From NCBI RefSeq assembly GCF_004005815.1, contig NZ_SACK01000008.1, positions 1 through 64,000 on the forward strand: DNA of 64,000 nucleotides, written 5' to 3'. Below, in pieces: positions 14,516 through 22,390 of this stretch (within the stretch, counting starts at the first letter, position 1; the number at the start of each line of letters is the position of its first letter). A program made the translations under genes and the position numbers. The notes below the pieces were generated by a model. The model had not been told where the DNA came from, searched no databases, and saw only the letters and a list, made by a program, of their open reading frames with translations. The DNA comes from Mucilaginibacter limnophilus (lineage in GTDB: Bacteria; Bacteroidota; Bacteroidia; Sphingobacteriales; Sphingobacteriaceae).

Positions 14516-16999
14516 ATGAAAAGAACCCTGCTTGCAGGCGCTTTAATTACCGCCTGCATTGTACCGGCCCTGGCACAACAGCCGAAACCCAAGGCCGAAG
14601 ACCCGCTGATGAAAATTTACCGGGAAACACCTGCCAAAGTCAACGATTTGATACACACCAAACTTGATGTGCGGTTCGATTACAAAAAACGTTACCTGTA
14701 CGGAAAAGAATGGATAACCATTAAGCCGCATTTTTATGCTGTTGACAGCCTGAAGCTTGATGCCAAAGGCATGGACATTAAAAATGTATCGATTGTTAAC
14801 GGTGCCAAACTTGTTCCGCTTAAGTTTAGCTACGACAGCCTGATGCTGAACATCAAGCTCGACCGTACTTACCGTAATAATGAAAAATATGTTGTGTTTA
14901 TCGACTATACCGCCAAGCCTGATGAACTGAAAGTTGAAGGCAGCGCGGCGATCAGCGATGCTAAAGGCTTGTATTTCATCAACCCTGACGGTACCGAAAA
15001 AGACAAACCAACCCAGATATGGACACAAGGCGAAACCGAGTCGTCATCAGCATGGTTCCCTACTATTGATAAGCCGGGGCAAAAAACCACCCAGGAGCTT
15101 ACCATGACCGTTCCTGCGAAATACGTAACGCTGTCAAACGGCCGCCTGGCATCACAAAAAGTAAATGCCGATGGTACCCGTACTGATACCTGGAAAATGG
15201 AACTGCCACACTCGCCATACCTGTTTATGATGGCTGTGGGCGATTTCAAAATTTACAAAGACAAATGGAAAGATAAAGAGGTAAGCTATTACCTTGAACC
15301 GAAATACGCGCCTTATGCGAAAGAAATTTTCGGATTTACGCCTGAGGCTATCGACTTCTTCTCGAAAAAACTGGGTGTTGATTATCCATGGAACAAATAC
15401 GCGCAGATTGTAGTGCGGGACTATGTAAGCGGCGCTATGGAAAACACCACCGCTACCCTGCACGGCACTTATGTACAAGGCACTCCGCGCGAGCTGATCG
15501 ACGCGTATTATGATGCCGGCCGCAGCACTATCGCGCACGAGCTTTTTCACCAGTGGTTTGGCGATTATGTTACCGCCGAAAGCTGGAGCAACCTAACCGT
15601 AAACGAATCGTTTGCCGATTTTAGCGAAACCCTTTGGGCAGAACATAAATACGGTAAAGATGAGGGCGGCGCGCATATTTACGACGATCTGCAAAACTAC
15701 CTGCGTAACCGCAGTGCAAAAGAAAAAAACCTTGTAAGGTTTTACTACCATGATAAAGAAGACGTGTTTGACGTGGTTACTTACCAAAAAGGTGGTACTA
15801 TATTAAACTACCTGCGTAATTATTTAGGTGAAGACGCTTTCTTTAAAGGACTAAATATTTACCTGAAAACAAACGCGTTTAAGAACGGTGAAGCGCACCA
15901 ACTACGTTTGGCTTTTGAAGAAGCCAGCGGCCGCGATTTAAACTGGTTCTTTAACGAGTGGTATTTTAACTCGGGCCACCCGGTATTAAACATTACTTAC
16001 AACTGGGACGAAGCTACTAAAACCCAAAAGGTATATGTTGCCCAAACCCAAACCGGCGACGCGTTTAAACTACCTATAGCTGTTGATATTTATGCAGGCG
16101 GTAAAAAAGAACGTCATAATGTATGGCTAACTACCAAGGCCGACACCCTGTCGTTCAAGGTAGCATCTAAACCTAACCTTGTTAACGTTGACGGCGACAA
16201 GGTGCTTCCTACGCAAAAAACTGACAAGAAATCGCTTGAAGAGTTTGCATTCCAGTATGCTAACGCGCCTTTATACCTTGACCGTTTAGAGGCTATCAAT
16301 GCTGCGGCCGCAAGCCAGGGCGACAAAAACGCGCAGAAGATCATCATCTCTGCCCTTAAAGATAAATATTACGGCCTGCGCATTGAGGCTATTGAAGCTG
16401 CTAACATGAACAGTGACGAAGTACGTAACCAGGCACAACCTGTTATTATGCAGCTTGCCCGTACCGACGAAAATACGCTGGTACGCGCCGCGGCAATTAA
16501 AGTGTTGGGTAAACTTAAAGCTGCTGGTATGCTGACGCTGTTCCGCGAAGGTTTAAGCAGCCAATCGTACGCTATACAAGCTGCATCGCTCGAAGCTATT
16601 GCTGCAATAGAACCTGCTGAAGCGTTAAAAGCTGCAAAAGGATTTGAAAAAGATAACAAAGGCAAGCTTACCCAGGCACTGATAAACACTTATGCGACTT
16701 ACGGTGGCGAAGAGCAATGGCCTTTCCTGTACGAGAACTTTACACAATTGAGTCCACAGGCTCAGTTTGATGTATTGCCAAAAATTGGTGAGGTTGCCGG
16801 TAAGGTTAACAACCCTGCTTATGCGCAGCAAGCTATCAGCAAGTTGAAAGACCTTGGCGTTAAGTACAAAAAATATGGTGTAGCACCATACGTAATTAAT
16901 GTGCTTAACAACATCAAAACAAAACGTGCTGAAAAGAAAGACGACGCATCAGTTAAAGCTGCTGACGATGCCGTAAAAGCAATAAATGATGCCAATTAA
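14516..16999 (+). CDS. M1-family aminopeptidase, secreted, with C-terminal HEAT-like repeats
   Basis: An 827-residue exported zinc aminopeptidase (signal MKRTLLAGALITACIVPALA). The N-terminal beta domain contains TQGETESSSAWFPTIDKPGQ. Substrate-binding GAMENT is followed by the zinc site HELFHQWFGD with the third ligand in NESFADFSE, all intact. The catalytic domain ends near residue 490, with a beta domain to about 570. The rest (about 580-800) is Ala-rich paired helices resembling HEAT repeats (IISALKDKYYGLRIEAIEAA, VRAAAIKVLGKLKAAGM). It would release N-terminal residues from peptides in the periplasm or outside. It is monocistronic, with a clear promoter and a terminator at 17024-17056. 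Confidence 0.93.
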   Translation: MKRTLLAGALITACIVPALAQQPKPKAEDPLMKIYRETPAKVNDLIHTKLDVRFDYKKRYLYGKEWITIKPHFYAVDSLKLDAKGMDIKNVSIVNGAKLVPLKFSYDSLMLNIKLDRTYRNNEKYVVFIDYTAKPDELKVEGSAAISDAKGLYFINPDGTEKDKPTQIWTQGETESSSAWFPTIDKPGQKTTQELTMTVPAKYVTLSNGRLASQKVNADGTRTDTWKMELPHSPYLFMMAVGDFKIYKDKWKDKEVSYYLEPKYAPYAKEIFGFTPEAIDFFSKKLGVDYPWNKYAQIVVRDYVSGAMENTTATLHGTYVQGTPRELIDAYYDAGRSTIAHELFHQWFGDYVTAESWSNLTVNESFADFSETLWAEHKYGKDEGGAHIYDDLQNYLRNRSAKEKNLVRFYYHDKEDVFDVVTYQKGGTILNYLRNYLGEDAFFKGLNIYLKTNAFKNGEAHQLRLAFEEASGRDLNWFFNEWYFNSGHPVLNITYNWDEATKTQKVYVAQTQTGDAFKLPIAVDIYAGGKKERHNVWLTTKADTLSFKVASKPNLVNVDGDKVLPTQKTDKKSLEEFAFQYANAPLYLDRLEAINAAAASQGDKNAQKIIISALKDKYYGLRIEAIEAANMNSDEVRNQAQPVIMQLARTDENTLVRAAAIKVLGKLKAAGMLTLFREGLSSQSYAIQAASLEAIAAIEPAEALKAAKGFEKDNKGKLTQALINTYATYGGEEQWPFLYENFTQLSPQAQFDVLPKIGEVAGKVNNPAYAQQAISKLKDLGVKYKKYGVAPYVINVLNNIKTKRAEKKDDASVKAADDAVKAINDAN

Positions 17000-17023
17000 T
17001 TAATAATCGTGCAACATTAAAAT

Positions 17024-17056
17024 AAAAAAGGTGTCTGTTTATCAGGCGCCTTTTTT
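17024..17056 (+). terminator. Terminator of the M1 aminopeptidase gene
   Basis: GGTGTCTG (17030-17037) pairs, with two G-U pairs, to CAGGCGCC (17043-17050), with A-runs before and TTTTTT after. Confidence 0.8.
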
Positions 17057-17070
17057 ATTTTTATATCGAT

Positions 17071-17409
17071 ATGAAAAAACTTGCTTTTGTTTTGATGCTT
17101 GGCATAGCCGGAGCAGCTGATGTTAAAGCGCAACAGTTTCCTAAATTGAAGGACTATAATAATCCTTACAACCTTAGTCCTTTATTTTCAGACAGCCTTG
17201 CAAAACTGCCGAAGTACACGCTTCCTAAACTACAGGCAGAGCAATCACCTGCTTTGAACGAACTGTACACTTACGATAAAATGCCGTATGTAAAACCACG
17301 GGGCAATTACAAAACACCTGTTGTTGATCCTGCCACACCCGGCGTAAGGTATACAATGCTGGTAAAAAAGATAGGTAATTATCAGCAGCCCGAGATCAAA
17401 TTACCATAG
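17071..17409 (+). CDS. Small secreted protein, function unknown
   Basis: A 112-residue protein with a convincing signal peptide (MKKLAFVLMLGIAGAADVKA, then QQ). The mature part is Pro/Lys/Tyr-rich without a recognisable domain (KLPKYTLPKLQAEQSP, YDKMPYVKPRGNYKTPVVDP) and looks mostly unstructured. It lies directly behind the M1 peptidase terminator, so it needs its own promoter or read-through. I cannot name a family; the clean signal peptide and native-looking codon use argue that it is real. Confidence 0.65.
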   Translation: MKKLAFVLMLGIAGAADVKAQQFPKLKDYNNPYNLSPLFSDSLAKLPKYTLPKLQAEQSPALNELYTYDKMPYVKPRGNYKTPVVDPATPGVRYTMLVKKIGNYQQPEIKLP

Positions 17410-17422
17410 CTGGTGTTTTTAA

Positions 17423-17466
17423 CTTGCAATAATGACTAATGACCATTGACTACTGATCAATGACCA
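17423..17466. repeat. Short-period iterated array between convergent genes
   Basis: AATGAC-type units repeat with roughly 7-8 base spacing (AATGACTAATGACCATTGAC, then CTGATCAATGACCAATT). Same class as the arrays at 11374-11492 and 51757-51868, but without an obvious inverted partner. Confidence 0.5.
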
Positions 17467-17467
17467 A

Positions 17468-18259
17468 TTAAAAATCTTTGTTCAGTAGTTTTTCCAGTTC
17501 GGCAAAGCTGATGTTCATTTTAACGCGACCTTGCTTGGCGTAAGATATTTCGCCGGTTTCTTCAGATACAATAATTGCTGATGCCTCATTGGCTTCGGTA
17601 ATACCAATACCTGCCCGGTGGCGTAACCCAAATTGGGCCGGCAGGTCGGTTTTCTCTGTTAATGGCAGAATACAGCTTGCCGATTTTATCCTGTTTTCGG
17701 CAATAATTACTGCCCCATCATGCAAGGGGCTATTCTTTTGAAATATACTTTCAAGCAGGCGTTTTGATATGCGGGCATCCATCAGTTCGCAGCTGTTTTG
17801 GTACACCTGCTCATCGTATATTCTTGCAAAAACTATAAGCGCGCCGGTACGGGTTTGTTTCATGCTTTTGCAGGCGTCAATTATGGGTTTTATACGGGCA
17901 TAGTTATTTTTCTCAACTTCAGCTTTGCCGAAAAAATATTGCCACCAGGCCCGGTTTCGTTGCAGCGAAGCATTCTTGCCCACCAGTAATAAAAAGCGCC
18001 GTATCTCCTGCTGAAACACCACCACAATGGCAATAATTCCCACATTCATGAAATTGCCTAAAATGCCGGTAAGCAATTGCATTTGCAAGGCGCGTACCAC
18101 GAAATACAGGGCACAGATAACCGCCAAGCCGATAAAGATATTGGCAGCAATAGTACCTCGTATCAGGTTGTACAACTGGTAAATTAAAGCAGCTACCAGC
18201 AGTACGTCGATAACATCAAATATGGTGAACTTAAAGAAGTTGATATCTAAACCCTGCAT
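17468..18259 (-). CDS. cdaA: Diadenylate cyclase CdaA (c-di-AMP synthase)
   Basis: A 263-residue membrane enzyme that makes the second messenger c-di-AMP from two ATP. The N-terminus has about three transmembrane helices (FTIFDVIDVLLVAALIYQLY; NIFIGLAVICALYFVVRAL; LGNFMNVGIIAIVVVF). The DAC domain follows, with the catalytic motif HDGAVII and the nucleotide-binding LRHRAGIG. The C-terminus is ISYAKQGRVKMNISFAELEKLLNKD. c-di-AMP controls potassium, osmotic and cell-wall balance in many bacteria. Neither a cdaR-like partner nor a folP neighbour was found in the window. Confidence 0.94.
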   Translation of the reverse strand: MQGLDINFFKFTIFDVIDVLLVAALIYQLYNLIRGTIAANIFIGLAVICALYFVVRALQMQLLTGILGNFMNVGIIAIVVVFQQEIRRFLLLVGKNASLQRNRAWWQYFFGKAEVEKNNYARIKPIIDACKSMKQTRTGALIVFARIYDEQVYQNSCELMDARISKRLLESIFQKNSPLHDGAVIIAENRIKSASCILPLTEKTDLPAQFGLRHRAGIGITEANEASAIIVSEETGEISYAKQGRVKMNISFAELEKLLNKDF

Positions 18260-18332
18260 TACTACGAAGGTAGTGAATTATAGTAATTAGAGAATAGTGG
18301 GGAGAGATTAGTGAAATGTTATGACATAAAAA

Positions 18333-18476
18333 GCGTCGTTGCAAGGATGAATTCTAAACCTTCTTAAGGTTACTTGTCATCCTGAACATAGTGAAGTATC
18401 TATATTCGACAGATGCTTCGTTTTTCAGCATGACAAGTGAAAAGTTCAGAGATTGCTTCGTTCCTCGCAATGACGC
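18333..18476. repeat. Composite palindromic repeat: family C with a nested family B copy
   Basis: A degenerate C left arm (GCGTCGTTGCAAGGA, 18333-18347) and a C right arm (GATTGCTTCGTTCCTCGCAA then TGACGC, to 18476) enclose a complete B element at 18376-18434. The same arrangement occurs at 45411-45560, including the shared AAAGTTCAGAGATT junction. Confidence 0.75.
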
Positions 18477-18496
18477 CTTTTGGTATTGTTAACCTC

Positions 18497-19312
18497 TTAT
18501 TCTTTTTCCATTTGCTCGATAACTGCTTTTGTTACACCGGTGAACGAGAAGCCGCCATCGTGAAACAGGTTTTGCATGGTTACCATGCGGGTAAGGTCTG
18601 AGAACAGGGTTACGCAGTAATCAGCACACTGGTCGGCGCTGGCGTTGCCAAGCGGACTCATTTTTTCAGCATAATTAATAAAGCCGTCGAAACCTTTTAC
18701 GCCTGAGCCGGCAGTAGTGCGGGTTGGCGACTGTGATATGGTGTTTACACGTACTTTCTTTTCAACGCCATAGAAGTAACCGAAGTTACGGGCGATGCTT
18801 TCAAGTACTGCTTTATTATCGGCCATATCATTATAATCAGGGAACACACGCTGAGCGGCGATGTAAGTTAAAGCCACCACGCTGCCCCACTCGTTAATAG
18901 CATCCTGCTTGCGGGCAACCTGCAATACACGGTGAAGGCTTAATGCTGATATATCAAACCCTTTGTGGGTAAACTCGTAGTTGTTTTCAGGATAAGGAAC
19001 GCCTTTGCGCACGTTAATGCTCATACCGATAGAGTGCAATATAAAATCGACACCGCTGCCAAAATGCTCTTTTGTTTTGGCAAACAGGTTCTCTATGTCT
19101 TCCATGCTGGTAACATCGGCTGGGATAACCGGTGCGTTTACCTCTTCGGCCAGTTGGTTGATTGCACCCATACGCATCGCAATCGGGGCATTGGTTAATA
19201 CCAGTTCGGCACCCTCGGCATAGCAGCGCTGGGCGGTTTTCCAGGCAATTGATTTTTCATCCAAAGCACCAAAAATGATACCTTTTTTGCCTTTTAATAG
19301 ATTATAAGCCAT
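18497..19312 (-). CDS. fabI: Enoyl-[acyl-carrier-protein] reductase (NADH), FabI
   Basis: A 271-residue member of the short-chain dehydrogenase superfamily that does the last reduction of each fatty-acid elongation cycle; it is cytosolic. The N-terminus MAYNLLKGKKGIIFGALDEK then SIAWKTAQRCYAEGAEL has the FabI-type nucleotide-binding start. DFILHSIGMS follows, then the catalytic Tyr/Lys pair in the FabI spacing (YNDMADNK), and VRVNTISQSPTRTTAGSGVKGF covers the substrate loop. A TAACTTTG box lies about 30 bases upstream on the minus strand (about 19342). The gene appears monocistronic. Confidence 0.95.
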   Translation of the reverse strand: MAYNLLKGKKGIIFGALDEKSIAWKTAQRCYAEGAELVLTNAPIAMRMGAINQLAEEVNAPVIPADVTSMEDIENLFAKTKEHFGSGVDFILHSIGMSINVRKGVPYPENNYEFTHKGFDISALSLHRVLQVARKQDAINEWGSVVALTYIAAQRVFPDYNDMADNKAVLESIARNFGYFYGVEKKVRVNTISQSPTRTTAGSGVKGFDGFINYAEKMSPLGNASADQCADYCVTLFSDLTRMVTMQNLFHDGGFSFTGVTKAVIEQMEKE

Positions 19313-19456
19313 GTTTTAATTTTTTATAATTGAGGTCAAAGTTAGTGTTTTACTTGGTATTAGCGGCAGGTTACCTATTACAATGTATTGCGCCTGCCAT
19401 CTAACCGCAAAGTAAGCAGTTTGAACTTATTTTCAACCTCAAAAAAGCACAATTGT

Positions 19457-20827
19457 TTACTTGTGCAGTGTTGGCCTTATCTGTATATATACCTGTCCGC
19501 TCATAGGGTTACTGCCATATAACGGATGCAGCTTTTGGGATAGTAAGTTAATTGATGCCTGTATGCCGCCGATGTATTCTATCGGGCCGGTTTTAAAAGG
19601 CCTGCGGTTGGTGCCTAATGTAAATTTATGAACATTAAACAAGACATTGCCAAACTGTTCTTCAAGTGCCAGTTCTTCAGCCGACTTTTGTACAAACTCG
19701 TACCTGCCGTAAACAGCCTGCTTGTTTAACTGGCGGGTACCTTCCAATAAAAACGAATGTTCATCGCCATGGCCACTGTGGTTTAGCCCCCATATTGCGC
19801 TACCTGTAAAGTACCTGCCTTCGTTATCAACAGGTGAAGCATATATTGCCGATGCGGTGTAGCGCCAAACATCCTCGTGCGGATGCAATAGTTCAGGGCT
19901 TTTAATATAACCCTGCGAAACCTGGAACGCCCATGCTCTATCGGGGTTGTACGACAAGCGCCATGAATAGCTATCGAAACGCATCTTATCAAAATCATAG
20001 CGGTCTTCATCCGGTTCGCGGCCGGTGAAGGTTGAGCCCTCCAGCTTAACCTTATCCAACCTTACACCTAAAGTGGCAACACCATAAGTAATGTGCGTAG
20101 CATCTTGCCAGTGGTGACCTAAAACGGCATCCGGATCATTCAAAGCGATAATGCGGTGCATAAACGCCGGCGGACCAAGAGCCGGTTCGCCGGGATAGCC
20201 AAAATATCCAAACACATCAACCTTATTGCTCAAACGCTGTGTATAGCCAATGGTAAGGCCTGAGAAAAAGTCGTGCGGATGCTGACGGTCGACAAGTGTT
20301 TGCCCCTTGTAACTTTCGCCGCTTTGAAACAGCAGCGGATAGCCGCGCTCGGTTACGGTAAGAGGGTCGGCGCTAATCATGGCGCTGAAGTTCAGCAGGC
20401 CGTTTTTGCCTACTTTATGATTATACATGGCCATAAACCAGTTCGGCGCGTCAAACTGCGTGTCACTACGCGAAGTTTTGCCGTTAAGCTGCTGGTTGTT
20501 GTATCGCAGAAAAACACTTCCATGAAACATCCACATACCATTTTTGGTGTGTTTCATCAGCATATACATAGGCGTGTTATCAGGCATCCATGACGTACCC
20601 GAGCCGTTCCTGTTCATGGGTAACGACAGCGAGTACGAATGGTTCATACCCTGCATATTATGACGCATGCTGTCCATATTCATTTTGCTGTGATCCATGC
20701 CTTTCATGGTGGTATCATGCCGCATGGGTACAGGCTTTTGTGTAATATCCGCCTGCATGTGATGCTCGTGCTGGGCAAAAGCCCGGGCATTGCTTATTAC
20801 AAGCAGTATAAAAAATAGCTTTTTCAT
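19457..20827 (-). CDS. Outer-membrane-type protein with Met/His-rich N-terminus, probably metal (copper) linked
   Basis: A 456-residue exported protein (signal MKKLFFILLVISNARAFA). The first 70 mature residues are crowded with Met and His (HEHHMQ; MKGMDHSKMNMDSMRHNMQG; MNHS), as in copper-handling proteins such as PcoB/CopB. The remainder has alternating aromatic strands and ends ASINLLSQKLHPLYG ... SGQVYIQIRPTLHK, consistent with an outer-membrane beta barrel. I do not recognise a specific named family beyond this. Downstream of, and probably co-transcribed with, the HMA-MauE/DoxX gene (53-base gap), with the HMA-AraC regulator further upstream. The copper assignment is inference from composition and neighbours. 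Confidence 0.75.
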   Translation of the reverse strand: MKKLFFILLVISNARAFAQHEHHMQADITQKPVPMRHDTTMKGMDHSKMNMDSMRHNMQGMNHSYSLSLPMNRNGSGTSWMPDNTPMYMLMKHTKNGMWMFHGSVFLRYNNQQLNGKTSRSDTQFDAPNWFMAMYNHKVGKNGLLNFSAMISADPLTVTERGYPLLFQSGESYKGQTLVDRQHPHDFFSGLTIGYTQRLSNKVDVFGYFGYPGEPALGPPAFMHRIIALNDPDAVLGHHWQDATHITYGVATLGVRLDKVKLEGSTFTGREPDEDRYDFDKMRFDSYSWRLSYNPDRAWAFQVSQGYIKSPELLHPHEDVWRYTASAIYASPVDNEGRYFTGSAIWGLNHSGHGDEHSFLLEGTRQLNKQAVYGRYEFVQKSAEELALEEQFGNVLFNVHKFTLGTNRRPFKTGPIEYIGGIQASINLLSQKLHPLYGSNPMSGQVYIQIRPTLHK

Positions 20828-20880
20828 AGTTGAGGTTTAAAAAGTCCCTCTTGTTTAAAAGGGGTTTATGGTAAGATTAT

Positions 20881-21627
20881 TTACACCATGGCAATTACCA
20901 TGGCGGCGCTCATCACTATCATCAGGGCATCTTCAATAATGGTAACGGTGCTCATGGGCAGGTTAAACACCGCACCGAGGCAGGCGCATTGTATGCGATG
21001 TTTATTCAATACACTTTGCAAAACACCGACAATGCTTACAGTCATCACCACAAAAGTGATAATACTTATAAGTACTATGTTGAAGTTTATTGCGTATGCA
21101 ACGCCCAGCCCCAGTTCAATAAAGGCATAAACATACCCCCAACCGCGCCACTTTTTAGCAACGATATCGTACATGGAGTAACTATCGGCAAAGGCGCTCA
21201 GGTTAAGCATTTTGAACAGCGAAAAAATCAGGAAGAAACCGCTCATGAAAACCGTCATGCTTTTCATCCAGTTAAATGAGCCGTTTAAACCACCAAGCAG
21301 CACTGAAATAACGGTAATATAACCGAAGATCAGCAGAATGGGTTTATAGGTTTGCAGCCATGTCCGCTTGTCTTCTTCATCGCTAAATGATACAGGCGTG
21401 GCAGCAACATGCTGATGCATGTCTTCTGTAAGTTGATATTTGGGATAATCTTTTAAGGCGCTTTGCAAAACAGGCGTAGCTACATGCTCATTCATGCTGA
21501 TATCAGCTTTACCTTTTTCCAGGTCAATATCAACTTCGGTAACACCCGGCACTTTTTCCAGCAGGCCTTTAACTTTATATTGACAGCCGGTGCATGTCAT
21601 CCCGGTAATGTTATATGTATGTGTCAT
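20881..21627 (-). CDS. HMA-domain plus MauE/DoxX-like membrane protein
   Basis: A 248-residue fusion. Residues 1-70 form a heavy-metal-associated (HMA) domain with the ligand motif GMTCTGC (Cys12, Cys15) and the classic pattern VKGLLEKVPGVTEVDIDLEKGKA. Residues about 95-245 hold four transmembrane helices (IFGYITVISVLLGGL; FMSGFFLIFSLFKMLN; GWGYVYAFIELGLGVAYAI; MTVSIVGVLQSVLNKHRIQC) resembling the MauE/DoxX redox-associated family, including the conserved CACLGAVF near the end. Such proteins are thought to pass electrons or help form disulfides; the fused HMA domain suggests metal delivery or sensing. A TAAATTTG box lies at 21654-21647 on the minus strand. Confidence 0.85.
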   Translation of the reverse strand: MTHTYNITGMTCTGCQYKVKGLLEKVPGVTEVDIDLEKGKADISMNEHVATPVLQSALKDYPKYQLTEDMHQHVAATPVSFSDEEDKRTWLQTYKPILLIFGYITVISVLLGGLNGSFNWMKSMTVFMSGFFLIFSLFKMLNLSAFADSYSMYDIVAKKWRGWGYVYAFIELGLGVAYAINFNIVLISIITFVVMTVSIVGVLQSVLNKHRIQCACLGAVFNLPMSTVTIIEDALMIVMSAAMVIAMV

Positions 21628-21706
21628 TGTTTTTAATTTGATAACACAAATTTACTGCCGCCGGGTATCGAAGCCGTTATATTATTTTAGGAAAGCATTG
21701 TAATAT

Positions 21707-22267
21707 TTACAGGTCTTCGATATTGATGCGATGGTTTTGCTTTTGCGCTTTAAAGAAGGTTGGCGTTAAGCCGGTTTGCTTTTTAAATTGATTTGAAAGA
21801 TAAGCCACACTGCTATAGCCCAACTTATAGGCGATTTCTGAAAGGGTTAGCTCATCGTATCGAAGCAACTCCTTTACCTTTTCAATTTTTTGGGCAATGA
21901 AATATTTCTCAATGGTAGTTCCTTCAACTTCTGAGAACAGGTTGCTGAGGTAAGTATAATCGTAGTTAACCTGTTGGGTGATGTAGTCAGACAAGTTAAG
22001 GTTTTGTTGCTCTTCACTGTGATGGATAAGGGTTACAATGGCGTTCTTCACCTTTTCAATCATTTTGCTTTTACGGTCATCAATAATTTCAAAGCCGAGC
22101 GTTTTTAAATTTTCGCTTAACTTTTCAATCTGTTGTGCTGATGGCTCGCCCTGTACTTCCACCTCACCAAGTTCCACACTGGTGGCTTTAATGCCAGCTT
22201 TTTCCAGCACGGCAGCTACGGCCATTTTGCAGCGTGCGCAAACCATATTTTTAATGTAGAACTTCAC
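21707..22267 (-). CDS. AraC-family regulator with N-terminal HMA-like CxxC domain
   Basis: About 186 residues from a GTG start at 22267. The N-terminal 65 residues are HMA-like, with the thiol pair in KNMVCARCKMAV (Cys10, Cys13), followed by a beta-alpha-beta pattern ending LGFEIIDDRKSK. The C-terminal 110 residues are an AraC-type double helix-turn-helix (EKVKELLRYDELTLSEIAYK then LGYSSVAYLSNQFKKQTGLTP). The GTG start fits the family pattern in which such proteins begin xKFYIKNMVC. An upstream ATG at 22306 is possible, but the still longer frame to 22351 begins inside the bglX terminator. TACATTTG lies at 22280-22273, so the message may be nearly leaderless. It likely controls the neighbouring metal-linked genes; the metal is not known. 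Confidence 0.8.
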   Translation of the reverse strand: MKFYIKNMVCARCKMAVAAVLEKAGIKATSVELGEVEVQGEPSAQQIEKLSENLKTLGFEIIDDRKSKMIEKVKNAIVTLIHHSEEQQNLNLSDYITQQVNYDYTYLSNLFSEVEGTTIEKYFIAQKIEKVKELLRYDELTLSEIAYKLGYSSVAYLSNQFKKQTGLTPTFFKAQKQNHRINIEDL

Positions 22268-22325
22268 TGAGGCAAATGTATTTAATCGATAGGTATAACG
22301 AAACATCTGAGTAACAGCATAGCGT

Positions 22326-22351
22326 AAAAAAATGCCCGGCAAGCCGGGCAT
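22326..22351 (-). terminator. Terminator of the polysaccharide utilisation operon (after bglX)
   Basis: On the minus strand a 9-bp perfect stem ATGCCCGGC / GCCGGGCAT with a 2-base loop is followed by T-run (22331-22326). Confidence 0.9.
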
Positions 22352-22390
22352 TCAGTCAATTAATCAAACACATTATAGAACAAGAAAAGC

